DNA from: Clostridia bacterium
GTDB lineage: Bacteria; Bacillota; Clostridia; Oscillospirales; Acutalibacteraceae
Direction of reading: 5' to 3'
Assembly: GCA_017621885.1 (NCBI GenBank)
Contig: JAGASD010000001.1
Span: 1 to 64,000 of the forward strand
DNA length: 64,000 bases
The position numbers were made by a program, and so were the translations under genes. Positions 35,760 through 43,839 of this stretch are shown here, piece after piece (the stretch's first letter is position 1; every line of letters starts with the position of its first letter). The notes below the pieces were generated by a model. The model was given only the letters and a program-made list of their open reading frames with translations. It did not search any database and was not told the DNA's origin.

Positions 35760-38039
35760 ATGAATAATGATAATTCCAATAACGATTCTTTTGAAAAGGA
35801 TTTGCAGGAAATAAACGAAAATTTAAAAAGTAATGAAAATATTGAGTTGACCGAAGGTCTTAAACCTGAAAATATGGCAAAAAAATTAGAAACTGTACCA
35901 CAGTTTGTACCCGAAGACAATACTAAGAAACTTAAAAAGAGTAAGAAAAAATACATTATCAGTTCATTGGCAACTGCAGCGGCTTTTGTTGTTGCAATTA
36001 CATCGGTTATGCTCATAAAACCTTGGGAAAAGGAACCTGTTGTAAAACCTGAAACACCGCCCACGGAAAATATTCAGCAGCAGGATTATGCCGAAATTGA
36101 AGCAATGTTTGCCGAGTATTCCGAAAACTATAAAAAATACCATAACGGAAGGTTTAACGGTGGATTTAATTTGTTCGGCTCAAAAGCGGAAGATGCAGTA
36201 GCGGAAAATGCTGTAGCTGACTCAGCAGCAACTAATGCAGGTTCTTCTTCAAATGCATCGGCATCTTCTTCAACAAACGGCGGATATAGGGAATATAAAG
36301 GTACGGGCTACGGTACGGATAATGAATATGGCGAAACCAACGAGCAGGTTAAGGGTGTGCACGAGGGTGACATTATTAAAAACGACGGCAAATATCTTTA
36401 CGTTGTAAATGCTTCAAACACAGATTGGGAAGGCTACTACGATGCATTTGAAGAGCATCAGGGTGACAGCGTTGTGCCCGAGCTTAAATATGATTGCTCA
36501 ATTTCTATTATTGCCCCCGAAGCAGATGGCTCAATGGATAAAATATTCAAACTGAATATCGAAAAGCCTGAAGATAAATCAATCTATTATATGACTGTTT
36601 CCGAAATATACGTTGCAGGGGACAGACTTATTGCTCTGGCGGATTGTCAGAAATATGCAGACTATGAACAGTTTGCTTCAAATTACAGCAAACACAGAGG
36701 TGATTATTTCTGTGAAAAAGAATATTTGACAATGGCTGTGTGTTTTGATATTTCAAACCGTGCAGAGCCCGTTGAAAGCTGGCGCGTTTATCAGACGGGA
36801 ACTTATTCATCCTCACGTCTTACGGGCAATCAGCTTGTTATGATTTCTAATTACAACGTCAGCCTTGATGAGGATGAGGAAATTCTCAGAGAAAACTGTA
36901 TTCCGAAGGTTTCTTGCGATAATGCTCCCATGAAAAGAGTGGACGTGGATTGCATACACATAATGGAAGATATTTACAACACAAGCTATGTAGTTGTTTC
37001 CACACTTAATGTTGAAGATAAAGAAACACTTAAAACAAGCACGGTTTTAGGTGCAGGCACAAATATTTATTGCACAACCGAAACACTTTATGCAACAAGC
37101 ACTCAGTACAAATATAACAGCGGTATTGCAGAGATTTTCGGAACGACATCAACCGATACGCATATTTATAAGTTCGATATAAGAAATTACGACGTGAAAT
37201 ATGTGGGCAAGGGTAGTGTTAAGGGTCACGCTCTTAATCAGTTCAGCATTGATGAATATAACGGTTATCTTCGTATTGCCACAACAACGGGTAACTGGGG
37301 AGATGCGCTTACAAATCAGCTTTACGTTCTCAGTCCCGACCTTACCGTTGCAGGTGAGGTAAGCGGAATTGCTCCCGGTGAAACAATCAAATCCGTTCGG
37401 TTTATGGGTGACACGGGCTACGTGGTAACCTTTGAGCAGACTGACCCCTTATTTGTAATTGACCTTTCAAACCCAAAAAAGCCTGAAATCAAGGGTGAGC
37501 TTAAAATACCCGGGTTTTCAGCTTATCTTCACCCCGTAGGCGACGGACTTTTGCTCGGTGTTGGTGTTGACGGTGATGAAAACGGACAGAACGGCGGCTT
37601 GAAGGTATCTCTTTTTGATGTTTCTGACCCCCAAAATCCGAAAGAATGCGATAAAATAACAATGGGGGGTTCAGACAGTCCTTATGTAAACGTAAATATA
37701 AATTCCGAGGCTTATAATTCGCACAAGGCTTTGTGCTGGGATGAAAAGAACGGTACAATGTATATCCCTTATCACAAATCAATTGTGGTAATATCAAACG
37801 ATGCTCACAATTACACCGGCTCAACGGGTATCCTTCAGGTAACTGTTGATAAAAATGCCAAAAAGCTTATGCCCGGTAAAGATTACGTGAGCGGTATCGG
37901 AACGTCACGGGACGATTACGTAGAAATTGTAAGAGTAACCTATATGAACAACGTATTGTTCGGATTTTCACATAGCGGTGATATTGTATCATTTGATAAA
38001 ACTACACAAAAACAGCTTTATAAGGTTGAATTAAGCTGA
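35760..38039 (+). CDS. Membrane protein with extracytoplasmic beta-propeller, probable anti-sigma/sensor
   Basis: The protein has 759 residues from the ATG at 35760, with AAAGGAGTG upstream; the in-frame extension into the sigma gene is unsupported. A cytoplasmic N-terminus of ~85 residues is followed by one transmembrane helix (YIISSLATAAAFVVAITSVML). A low-complexity linker (Ala/Ser/Asn-rich, ~190) leads to a large propeller domain of the PF09826 type (EQVKGVHEGDIIKNDGKYLY, FDIRNYDVKYVGKGSVKG, IDEYNGYLRIATTTG, GDTGYVVTFEQTDPLFVIDL). The layout (sigma, then single-pass protein with a short inner segment) suggests the N-terminal part holds the sigma factor and the outer domain senses an envelope signal. 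No zinc ASD motif (HxxxCxxC) is visible, so the anti-sigma role is inference. Confidence 0.75.
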   Translation: MNNDNSNNDSFEKDLQEINENLKSNENIELTEGLKPENMAKKLETVPQFVPEDNTKKLKKSKKKYIISSLATAAAFVVAITSVMLIKPWEKEPVVKPETPPTENIQQQDYAEIEAMFAEYSENYKKYHNGRFNGGFNLFGSKAEDAVAENAVADSAATNAGSSSNASASSSTNGGYREYKGTGYGTDNEYGETNEQVKGVHEGDIIKNDGKYLYVVNASNTDWEGYYDAFEEHQGDSVVPELKYDCSISIIAPEADGSMDKIFKLNIEKPEDKSIYYMTVSEIYVAGDRLIALADCQKYADYEQFASNYSKHRGDYFCEKEYLTMAVCFDISNRAEPVESWRVYQTGTYSSSRLTGNQLVMISNYNVSLDEDEEILRENCIPKVSCDNAPMKRVDVDCIHIMEDIYNTSYVVVSTLNVEDKETLKTSTVLGAGTNIYCTTETLYATSTQYKYNSGIAEIFGTTSTDTHIYKFDIRNYDVKYVGKGSVKGHALNQFSIDEYNGYLRIATTTGNWGDALTNQLYVLSPDLTVAGEVSGIAPGETIKSVRFMGDTGYVVTFEQTDPLFVIDLSNPKKPEIKGELKIPGFSAYLHPVGDGLLLGVGVDGDENGQNGGLKVSLFDVSDPQNPKECDKITMGGSDSPYVNVNINSEAYNSHKALCWDEKNGTMYIPYHKSIVVISNDAHNYTGSTGILQVTVDKNAKKLMPGKDYVSGIGTSRDDYVEIVRVTYMNNVLFGFSHSGDIVSFDKTTQKQLYKVELS

Positions 38040-38053
38040 TATTATAAAAACAC

Positions 38054-38084
38054 TCGGTACTGCATTTTTTGAAGTGCGGTACCG
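38054..38084 (+). terminator. Terminator-like hairpin after the propeller gene
   Basis: TCGGTACTGCA (38054-38064) pairs with TGCGGTACCGA (38074-38084) with one mismatch; ATTTTGCTTTG follows. Confidence 0.55.
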
Positions 38085-38193
38085 ATTTTGCTTTGTCCGT
38101 ATATCAAATATTCACGTTGCAGAATAAAGAAAATAACATCCGAGCTTACAAAATCTTAATTTGATTTATTGAGTATCCTGTGCTATCATTATT

Positions 38194-38868
38194 TTGGTGA
38201 TGATAATGGCAATGAGAATTCTTGTAACCGAAGATGATATTTTTCTTCGTGACGGGCTTTGCGAAATGCTCAAAAAAGAGGGTTATGATGTTGTTACTGC
38301 GGGAACGATAGAGGATGCAAAGGTATATTTTTCAAAAGAAAGCTTTGATCTTATAATACTTGATGTTATGCTTCCCGATGGTAACGGCTTTGATATGTGC
38401 ACCTTCATTCGGGAGAAAAATGAAAATGTACCTATTCTTTTCCTGACAGCTTGTGATGATGAAATTCAGGTTGTTCGCGGTCTTGATGCAGGTGCAGACG
38501 ATTACGTTACAAAACCATTTAAGCTGCTTGAGCTTTTATCTAGAATCCGCGCTCTTTTAAGAAGAAATAAATCAACAGTTTACAGTTGTGATAATATAGT
38601 TATTGATATTAACACAATGACTGTTAAAAAGGACGGCGAAAATATTTTTGTTACCCCAACGGAATTTCAGATTCTTTCTGCACTCGTAAGAAACAGCGGT
38701 GTTATTGTTACAAGAGCAATTTTGTTAGAGAATATATGGGATGATGGTGGCTCGTTTATTGATGATAACACTCTTTCCGTTCACATCAGCCGACTTCGTG
38801 AAAAAATCGGTCCTGAGCATATCGTTACCGTCAGGGGCATTGGTTACAGATGGGAGGGCGGCAAATGA
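38194..38868 (+). CDS. OmpR/PhoB family response regulator
   Basis: This has 224 codons from the most upstream TTG; ATG starts at 38206 and 38212 (MRILVTEDD) are more likely and give 218-220 residues. The receiver domain has the acidic pair TEDD, the phosphoacceptor Asp in IILDVMLPDG (~52), the Thr/Ser in FLTACD and the Lys in YVTKPF. The winged-helix output domain has FQILSALVRNSGVIVTRAIL and SVHISRLREKIG ... VRGIGYRWE. It is co-transcribed with the histidine kinase (overlap ATGA at 38865). Its likely target is the ABC operon at 40278; the element AATCTTAA occurs before both this gene (38152-38160) and that operon. Confidence 0.92.
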   Translation: MVMIMAMRILVTEDDIFLRDGLCEMLKKEGYDVVTAGTIEDAKVYFSKESFDLIILDVMLPDGNGFDMCTFIREKNENVPILFLTACDDEIQVVRGLDAGADDYVTKPFKLLELLSRIRALLRRNKSTVYSCDNIVIDINTMTVKKDGENIFVTPTEFQILSALVRNSGVIVTRAILLENIWDDGGSFIDDNTLSVHISRLREKIGPEHIVTVRGIGYRWEGGK

Positions 38869-39770
38869 GTCCCTTGGAAATCTGTTTGATTATTTCTGTT
38901 TGCTTATTGTTTTTATTCGTATTGATTTTGAGTATCTTGCTCATAAACAATAAAATAAAAGTGAAAAAGCTTACTGAAAGCATCAATAATTATCTTGAAA
39001 AAGGCGAACTGACAAAATTCAGCACAAAAGATGATAGCTTTTCACCTCTTCAGAATGCTGTTTGCGATTTGGAAAATGCTATCGAGGTTCAAAAACGCAA
39101 CACAGAGCTTGAAACAAAAAAGAACTCCGATTTTATTGCCGATATTTCTCATCAGCTCAAAACCCCTATTGCAGGTCTCAGGCTTTATATCGAAATGGAT
39201 AATGCTCAAAAGCCTACGGAGCATACAGAAAAAGAGCTTCAGCTTGTGGAAAAAACCGAAGAGCTTGTTGCAAAACTTTTGCATCTTGAAAAAATAAAGA
39301 GCGATGCGTACACAATGAACTTTCAGTTATACAGCGTCGAAGAAATTGTAAACAGCATTATGCTCGATATGAAGCATATTTTCCCTGAAAAGCAGTTCAC
39401 CGTTATAGGCAAAAGCAAAATGCGATGTGACAAAGAATGGCTTACGGAAGCCTGGGGAAATGTTATAAAAAATGCTTGTGAGCATACCGATGAAAAAGGT
39501 GAAATAAAAATAACTATTGAAGAAAATGAACGCTCCACAATTGTTACGGTTTCCGACAACGGCGGCGGTGTTGATAAGGATGATATCGGTAAGCTCTTTA
39601 AGCGATTCCACAGAACAAAAAACGCAAAGCCTCAGAGCGCAGGAATCGGTCTTGCAATCACAAAAGCAATTGTTGAAAAGCACCACGGAACAATTAGTGC
39701 CGTAAATACCGCAACAGGGCTCGATATTATAATGTGTTTCCCGCATATTGATGGGTATCAGGCTATTTGA
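38865..39770 (+). CDS. Sensor histidine kinase, single membrane helix near the N-terminus
   Basis: The protein has 301 residues from the ATG at 38865, which overlaps the regulator stop and has GGGAGGGCGG upstream. One long hydrophobic segment (residues ~5-29) is followed directly by a cytoplasmic linker, the H-box FIADISHQLKTPIAGL (His ~92), the N-box NVIKNACEHT, the G1 box SDNGGGVDKDD and the G2 box GIGLAITKAIVEKHHG. It has essentially no extracytoplasmic sensor domain, as in intramembrane-sensing BceS-type kinases. Those get their signal from a partner ABC transporter, and a candidate lies 0.5 kb downstream. Confidence 0.9.
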   Translation: MSPLEICLIISVCLLFLFVLILSILLINNKIKVKKLTESINNYLEKGELTKFSTKDDSFSPLQNAVCDLENAIEVQKRNTELETKKNSDFIADISHQLKTPIAGLRLYIEMDNAQKPTEHTEKELQLVEKTEELVAKLLHLEKIKSDAYTMNFQLYSVEEIVNSIMLDMKHIFPEKQFTVIGKSKMRCDKEWLTEAWGNVIKNACEHTDEKGEIKITIEENERSTIVTVSDNGGGVDKDDIGKLFKRFHRTKNAKPQSAGIGLAITKAIVEKHHGTISAVNTATGLDIIMCFPHIDGYQAI

Positions 39771-39803
39771 TTTTTATCTTACAATAAAAAATCCCCCTTT
39801 GGG

Positions 39804-39832
39804 TTGACAAAGAGAGAAAACAAACATATAAT
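39804..39832 (+). promoter_or_regulatory. Perfect consensus promoter of the antisense RNA
   Basis: TTGACA (39804-39809), a 17-bp spacer and TATAAT (39827-39832). No ORF follows; transcription should start at about 39839, at the edge of the left inverted repeat. Confidence 0.85.
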
Positions 39833-39838
39833 ATAAGT

Positions 39839-39928
39839 GAAATAAGGCAAACCGATAGACGGTTAGTCTTCAAAATTAGTTATAGAAATAACCGCTTAGT
39901 TTTGCAGACAGGGCGGTTATTTCTTTTT
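39839..39928 (+). ncRNA. Putative antitoxin RNA of a type I toxin-antitoxin cassette
   Basis: The predicted RNA of about 90 nt runs from the consensus promoter at 39804-39832 to an intrinsic terminator: AAATAACCGC (39889-39898) pairs with GCGGTTATTT (39913-39922), then CTTTTTTG. Its 5' end carries a hairpin (AACCG-ATAGA-CGGTT). It has no ORF with a ribosome site. Its 3' part is complementary to the end of the toxin ORF (stop at 39917) and to the toxin mRNA 3' region, so convergent 3' overlap as in txpA/ratA-type systems is likely. The RNA itself is inferred. Confidence 0.6.
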
Positions 39929-40085
39929 TGTTAAATTAACAACCAGTGCAATAATTGAAACGATAAGAGAGCAAAATAAAAACAACTCACTATATGTAAT
40001 CATAAGCACCGCCCTCCTCTCAGGAGGGAAAAGTGCCCTCCGTATAAAGAGGACTAACCGCCTACCGTTTAAGGTCTGCCTTATT
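39841..40085. repeat. Inverted repeat enclosing the toxin-antitoxin cassette
   Basis: Bases 39841-39868 match the complement of 40052-40085, apart from a ~6-bp length difference and a few substitutions. Both start AATAAGGCA and end CGGTTAGTC. The two predicted RNAs therefore begin with nearly the same sequence. The repeats also give the cassette transposon-like or hairpin-like boundaries. Confidence 0.75.
39917..40003 (-). CDS. Holin-like small hydrophobic toxin (type I toxin), 28 residues
   Basis: The peptide reads MITYSELFLFCSLIVSI then IALVVNLTKKK: a single membrane helix with a polar N-terminus and a tri-lysine end. This is the pattern of 'putative holin-like toxin' peptides of Firmicutes that depolarise or damage the membrane when over-produced. 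The ribosome site GGAGGG (minus strand, 8-9 nt before ATG) is buried in a perfect hairpin, CCCTCCT-GAG-AGGAGGG (40012-40028). This should limit translation, as in known type I toxins. The stop codon overlaps the 3' region of the antisense RNA. It is located between a two-component system and an ABC operon. Confidence 0.75.
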   Translation of the reverse strand: MITYSELFLFCSLIVSIIALVVNLTKKK

Positions 40086-40093
40086 CCGCAATT

Positions 40094-40122
40094 ATTCTAT
40101 CATAGGTTATTTGAAAATTCAA
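40094..40122 (-). promoter_or_regulatory. Promoter of the toxin mRNA
   Basis: On the minus strand TTGAAT (40117-40122), a 17-bp spacer and TAGAAT (40094-40099). The transcript would begin near 40087 with the right inverted repeat (40052-40085) as its leader. Confidence 0.65.
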
Positions 40123-40135
40123 TATAGTAACATTT

Positions 40136-40160
40136 AAAACTGTCCGAAAGGGCAGTTTTT
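40136..40160 (+). terminator. Intrinsic terminator upstream of the ABC operon
   Basis: AAAACTGTCC (40136-40145) pairs with GGCAGTTTTT (40151-40160), with a GAAAG loop and a T-run. It probably ends the two-component operon; the toxin-antitoxin cassette then sits between that operon's last gene and its terminator. Confidence 0.8.
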
Positions 40161-40190
40161 CTTTTATCTTACGAAATCTTAAGATAAAAG
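40161..40190. promoter_or_regulatory. Inverted repeat, candidate response-regulator site upstream of the ABC operon
   Basis: CTTTTATCTT (40161-40170) and AAGATAAAAG (40181-40190) are perfect complements. The interval contains AAATCTTAAGAT, and TTAAGAT recurs at 40201-40207. A similar AATCTTAA lies before the response-regulator gene. It is about 90 bp upstream of the ATPase start, where OmpR-type regulators of Bce-like modules bind (inference). Confidence 0.5.
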
Positions 40191-40277
40191 TCACTTAAAA
40201 TTAAGATTGATGTTTTACAATGTAATCAACATAGAGGATTAACATTCTCAAGAATCAAGTTCAAAGGAGCGTTTTCT

Positions 40278-40961
40278 ATGAATATTATCGAATGTAAAAA
40301 TCTTACAAAGGAATATTTAAGTGGTGAAAATACAGTTGTGGCACTTAACGATGTGTCATTGGAATTTGAAAAAGGAGAGTTCTGTGCAATAACAGGTCCT
40401 TCAGGTTCAGGTAAGTCAACCTTCCTGCACGTTTTAAGCAGTCTTGAAAATGCAACCTCAGGTGAGGTTATTTATAACAACGAAAGCCTTAAAAACTATA
40501 ATGATAATCAGCTTTCTATTCTCAGAAGAAGGCGTTTCGGTTTTGTTTTCCAGGCATATAACCTTGTGGAAGAGTTAACAGGCTATGAAAACATTTTACT
40601 TCCCATTATGCTGGATAAAAAGAAACCCGATGAAGAGTATTTGAAGAAAATTATTGATATTCTCGGCATTGAAGACAGACTTTCTCATCTTCCGTCCGCT
40701 CTTTCAGGCGGTCAGCAGCAGAGAATTGCCATTGCAAGAGCACTTGCCAATAAGCCTTCAATCCTTTTTGCCGATGAACCTACAGGTAACCTTGACGGTA
40801 AAAGCGGTAGAGAAGTGCTTTCACTTCTTAAATATGTAAGTAAGGAATTAGGCGTAACACTTATTCTTGTTACTCACGATTTGCACGTTGCCGAGCAGGC
40901 AGACAGAGTTATCAGAATCGAAGATGGTGCTGTTGTTGAAGACAGTAAATTTAATCAATAA
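40278..40961 (+). CDS. ABC transporter ATP-binding protein (MacB/BceA type)
   Basis: The 227 residues contain all ABC motifs: Walker A GPSGSGKST (~39), Q-loop FVFQAYNLVEELTGYENI, signature LSGGQQQRIAIARAL (~145), Walker B ILFADEPTGNLD and H-loop LVTHDLHVAEQADRVI. It matches the lipoprotein/antimicrobial-peptide type of ATPase that pairs with FtsX-fold permeases. AAGGAGCG precedes the ATG. The permease gene begins 14 bp after its stop. Confidence 0.93.
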   Translation: MNIIECKNLTKEYLSGENTVVALNDVSLEFEKGEFCAITGPSGSGKSTFLHVLSSLENATSGEVIYNNESLKNYNDNQLSILRRRRFGFVFQAYNLVEELTGYENILLPIMLDKKKPDEEYLKKIIDILGIEDRLSHLPSALSGGQQQRIAIARALANKPSILFADEPTGNLDGKSGREVLSLLKYVSKELGVTLILVTHDLHVAEQADRVIRIEDGAVVEDSKFNQ

Positions 40962-40975
40962 AAGTAAGCAATATT

Positions 40976-43759
40976 ATGAATAAGAAAAAGCTGACATATA
41001 ACTCTCTTGCATTAAGTAGTTTAAAAAATCGCAAAAAGAGCTATACTCTTATGATTATAGGCATTGTTTTAGCAATGATGTTTTCTTCCGGTGTGCCATT
41101 TTTCATTTCTTGCATGAACTCATCACGGGATGAAATTCAATACAGAAAGCAAGGTAAACAAGAAACCATTGTTATAGATGCACAAAATTATGATTTTGAT
41201 ATTCCCATAGAACAAGGTGCTATTGATGGTGATATAGGTTTTGCTCATGTTCTCTCTTATGCCTGGAATGAAAGAGAAGATTTTTCTGATGGCACAATGA
41301 TTGGCTGGCTTGATGACAGAGCAACAGAACTATATTATCCAATTGTTTCAGAAGGCAGAATGCCGAAAAAACAAAATGAAATAGCAATTGAAAAAAGTGC
41401 TCTTCAAAGAATGAGATTGGACACAAAGCTTGGTGAAAAAGTAACCTTAAAAGCTTTAATTTGTGATAGTGATGAGTTTTTAGAAGAGGAAACAGATGTT
41501 GCTTACACTCTTGTCGGAATTCTTTCAGACAAAAAATCCAATATAGAACATTTTTATGATGAAGCAATAACTAAAGCTAATAAAATACCTGCAGCATTTG
41601 TCACCAAAGACACGCAAATTGAAATTGGTGGCAAAGAAGCTTTAGTTGCATTTTTTAATGAAAACCGAAAAGAAGATGGTTATCTTTATACGGATGTTCC
41701 TTATACTAATATAATTGATACAAGCTTTGTTTATTATTTTAGCTCTACTGATAGCTATGCAACAATTTCAAATAATGTAGGTACAGTTACATTCCTTTCA
41801 GTTTTGCTGGCATTTATGTCGTGCTTTGGAATTGTTAATGCATTCAACTCAAACTTAAAAGAACGAAAAAAACAAATAGGTATGTTAAAAGCAGTTGGTG
41901 CCACAAGAAAACAACTGATAACTATTTTTGGTCGTGAGGCTTTTATTATTTGTCTTTTAACGGCACCTTTAAGTGTTGCTCTTTCTTATGGTGCGGTTAG
42001 GGCTTATGCTAATATAATGGGTGATAGTTTTATCTTCGAACCTGATTTTCTTGTTCTTATTGCAGGTGTTTTTCTGGGCATCATTTGTGTTATGCTTTCA
42101 TCACTTATTCCTCTTTTCAATATTTCAAGGCTTTCTCCAATGCAAGCTATACGAAATATTGAGATGATGCGAAAAATAAGAAACAAAAAAATAAAAACTC
42201 AAACTTCTTTTAGTGTTGAAAGACATCTTGCAAAAAGAAAACTTCTTTTTTCTAAAGGTAAAAATATCGCTATAAGTGTAATAATTGCCTGTTGCGTTAT
42301 AATTTCATGCTTGTCTTTGTCTTTTCTGAATTCGGTGTTGGAAAATACGGCTACTTATTATGACATAGATTATGAAATTAACGATTATGGTGGAGTAGGT
42401 TCAAGCAACTCATTTATAAACGATTTGAGTTATCAGAACACAGAATCACCTTTGACGGAAAATAAAAAACAAGAAGTTCTTGAAATACCTCAGGTTAAAG
42501 ATATTTACGGAGAAAAACAAGTAAAGCTTAATATAGTCTTTAAAGGTGAAGTTCCTGAATATTTGCAAATCAATGAATATGCAAGTTTCACCACAACAAG
42601 TTCTCGCTTTTTAACTGCAGAATTTAGTGATGCATTGTCTACAAGTGGGCAAGGCAACAGTTATTCTGATTATTCAAAAAAGATAAATGATAATTTGAAA
42701 GCATATATGCAAGCAGCTCCGAACCCTGACTATATTCACACCAAAAAAGTGGCAGATTTTGAAAACGAAGAACTATTCAATGTTGAAGTTACAGCGCAAA
42801 GTTCTGAGTTGTTTGTTTTTGATGAAATTACCAAAGATAATATAATAGCAGGTGAAATAAATATTGATAAACTAAATTCAGGTGAAGAAATATTAATTTA
42901 TGCACCTGAAAAAATCGGTTTTTCGTGCGAAGCAAATCCCGGTGGCGGAATCTCCTACGGACTTTATAATTTAGCTCCTGAAGCTGAAGTTGACAATACT
43001 TCTGACATGGTTTTTAGAGATAATATAAAAGCTGAGGCGGACAGTCCTTTTAAAGTCGGTGACACATTAACTTTAACACTTCTTTGTGATGATGGTAATG
43101 GCAATATCACAAGAGAAGACAAAGAAGTAAAAATTGGTGCTATTTTAGGCAAAAACAGTTCATCCGGAGTTTTTCGTATTTTTACTACACTTGAAGGGCT
43201 TGATACATTTAAAACGAATTTTAACTATTCTATTTTTGATATTGAGTTGAAAGCAGATTGCTCTGCAGAACTTGATGAAATTATGCAAGCTGAGCTATCA
43301 TCAATATTTCCCGGTAAAGACATTACCTCTGTTTTTGAATTTTTTGAATCAGAAAAGCAGGAAAGAAAAATGATGATTATTTCTATTGCCTCACTTGTTT
43401 TTGTATTCCTTTGTGTTTCAATCTCACTTATAAATAACTCAATCAGCGCACAAATCCGTGACGGTAAAAGAACTTTAGGAACTCTTCGTGCGGTTGGTGC
43501 TTCTGAAAAAGAACTTGTTTCATCTTATATTATCCAAATTGCAAACATTATGTTGTTAGGATTTGGTGCCGGAAGCATAATCTACCTATGCTCGTATAGG
43601 TTTATAGGACTGATAGCTTTTGGTGATTATGTCCCTATAGCCATCTGGCCGGTACTATTGATATTTATCATATTGAGCATAGCTTGTTATATTAATCTTA
43701 AGCTAAAGATTAAAACGATTACCAATAACAGTATTGTTGAGAATATAAGAGAATTATAA
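40976..43759 (+). CDS. FtsX-like ABC transporter permease (first)
   Basis: The protein has 927 residues. TM1 is at ~25-45 and a ~210-residue outer domain follows. A first FtsX core has three helices (~265-390, with the coupling segment NLKERKKQIGMLKAVGATRKQLI). TM5 is at ~425-450, then a second outer domain of ~340 residues, and a final FtsX core (RDGKRTLGTLRAVGASEKEL) of three helices. This is the duplicated MacB/YtrF-like architecture for mechanotransmission or peptide extraction rather than bulk import. It ends NSIVENIREL, identical to the second permease, showing gene duplication. No own promoter is evident. Confidence 0.9.
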   Translation: MNKKKLTYNSLALSSLKNRKKSYTLMIIGIVLAMMFSSGVPFFISCMNSSRDEIQYRKQGKQETIVIDAQNYDFDIPIEQGAIDGDIGFAHVLSYAWNEREDFSDGTMIGWLDDRATELYYPIVSEGRMPKKQNEIAIEKSALQRMRLDTKLGEKVTLKALICDSDEFLEEETDVAYTLVGILSDKKSNIEHFYDEAITKANKIPAAFVTKDTQIEIGGKEALVAFFNENRKEDGYLYTDVPYTNIIDTSFVYYFSSTDSYATISNNVGTVTFLSVLLAFMSCFGIVNAFNSNLKERKKQIGMLKAVGATRKQLITIFGREAFIICLLTAPLSVALSYGAVRAYANIMGDSFIFEPDFLVLIAGVFLGIICVMLSSLIPLFNISRLSPMQAIRNIEMMRKIRNKKIKTQTSFSVERHLAKRKLLFSKGKNIAISVIIACCVIISCLSLSFLNSVLENTATYYDIDYEINDYGGVGSSNSFINDLSYQNTESPLTENKKQEVLEIPQVKDIYGEKQVKLNIVFKGEVPEYLQINEYASFTTTSSRFLTAEFSDALSTSGQGNSYSDYSKKINDNLKAYMQAAPNPDYIHTKKVADFENEELFNVEVTAQSSELFVFDEITKDNIIAGEINIDKLNSGEEILIYAPEKIGFSCEANPGGGISYGLYNLAPEAEVDNTSDMVFRDNIKAEADSPFKVGDTLTLTLLCDDGNGNITREDKEVKIGAILGKNSSSGVFRIFTTLEGLDTFKTNFNYSIFDIELKADCSAELDEIMQAELSSIFPGKDITSVFEFFESEKQERKMMIISIASLVFVFLCVSISLINNSISAQIRDGKRTLGTLRAVGASEKELVSSYIIQIANIMLLGFGAGSIIYLCSYRFIGLIAFGDYVPIAIWPVLLIFIILSIACYINLKLKIKTITNNSIVENIREL

Positions 43760-43763
43760 ATCA

Positions 43764-43830
43764 GCAAATAGCAGGTAGCGGATAGCTGACAGCTGACAGC
43801 TAATTGCTAACCGCTATCCGCTAATTAGTA
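43764..43830. repeat. Heptamer repeat between the two permease genes
   Basis: Successive 7-mers TAGCAGG, TAGCGGA, TAGCTGA, CAGCTGA, CAGCTAA, TTGCTAA, CCGCTAT, CCGCTAA. The ends are inverted (TAGCGGATAGC against GCTATCCGCTA), so the whole array can fold. It ends 10 bp before the next start codon. Confidence 0.72.
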
Positions 43831-43839
43831 GGTGAAACT

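Noticed and set aside
43764..43830. Possible CRISPR repeat
   Set aside because: Units are 7 bp with no spacers; it is a heptamer array. No cas gene or 28-36 bp repeat-spacer array was found anywhere in the window.
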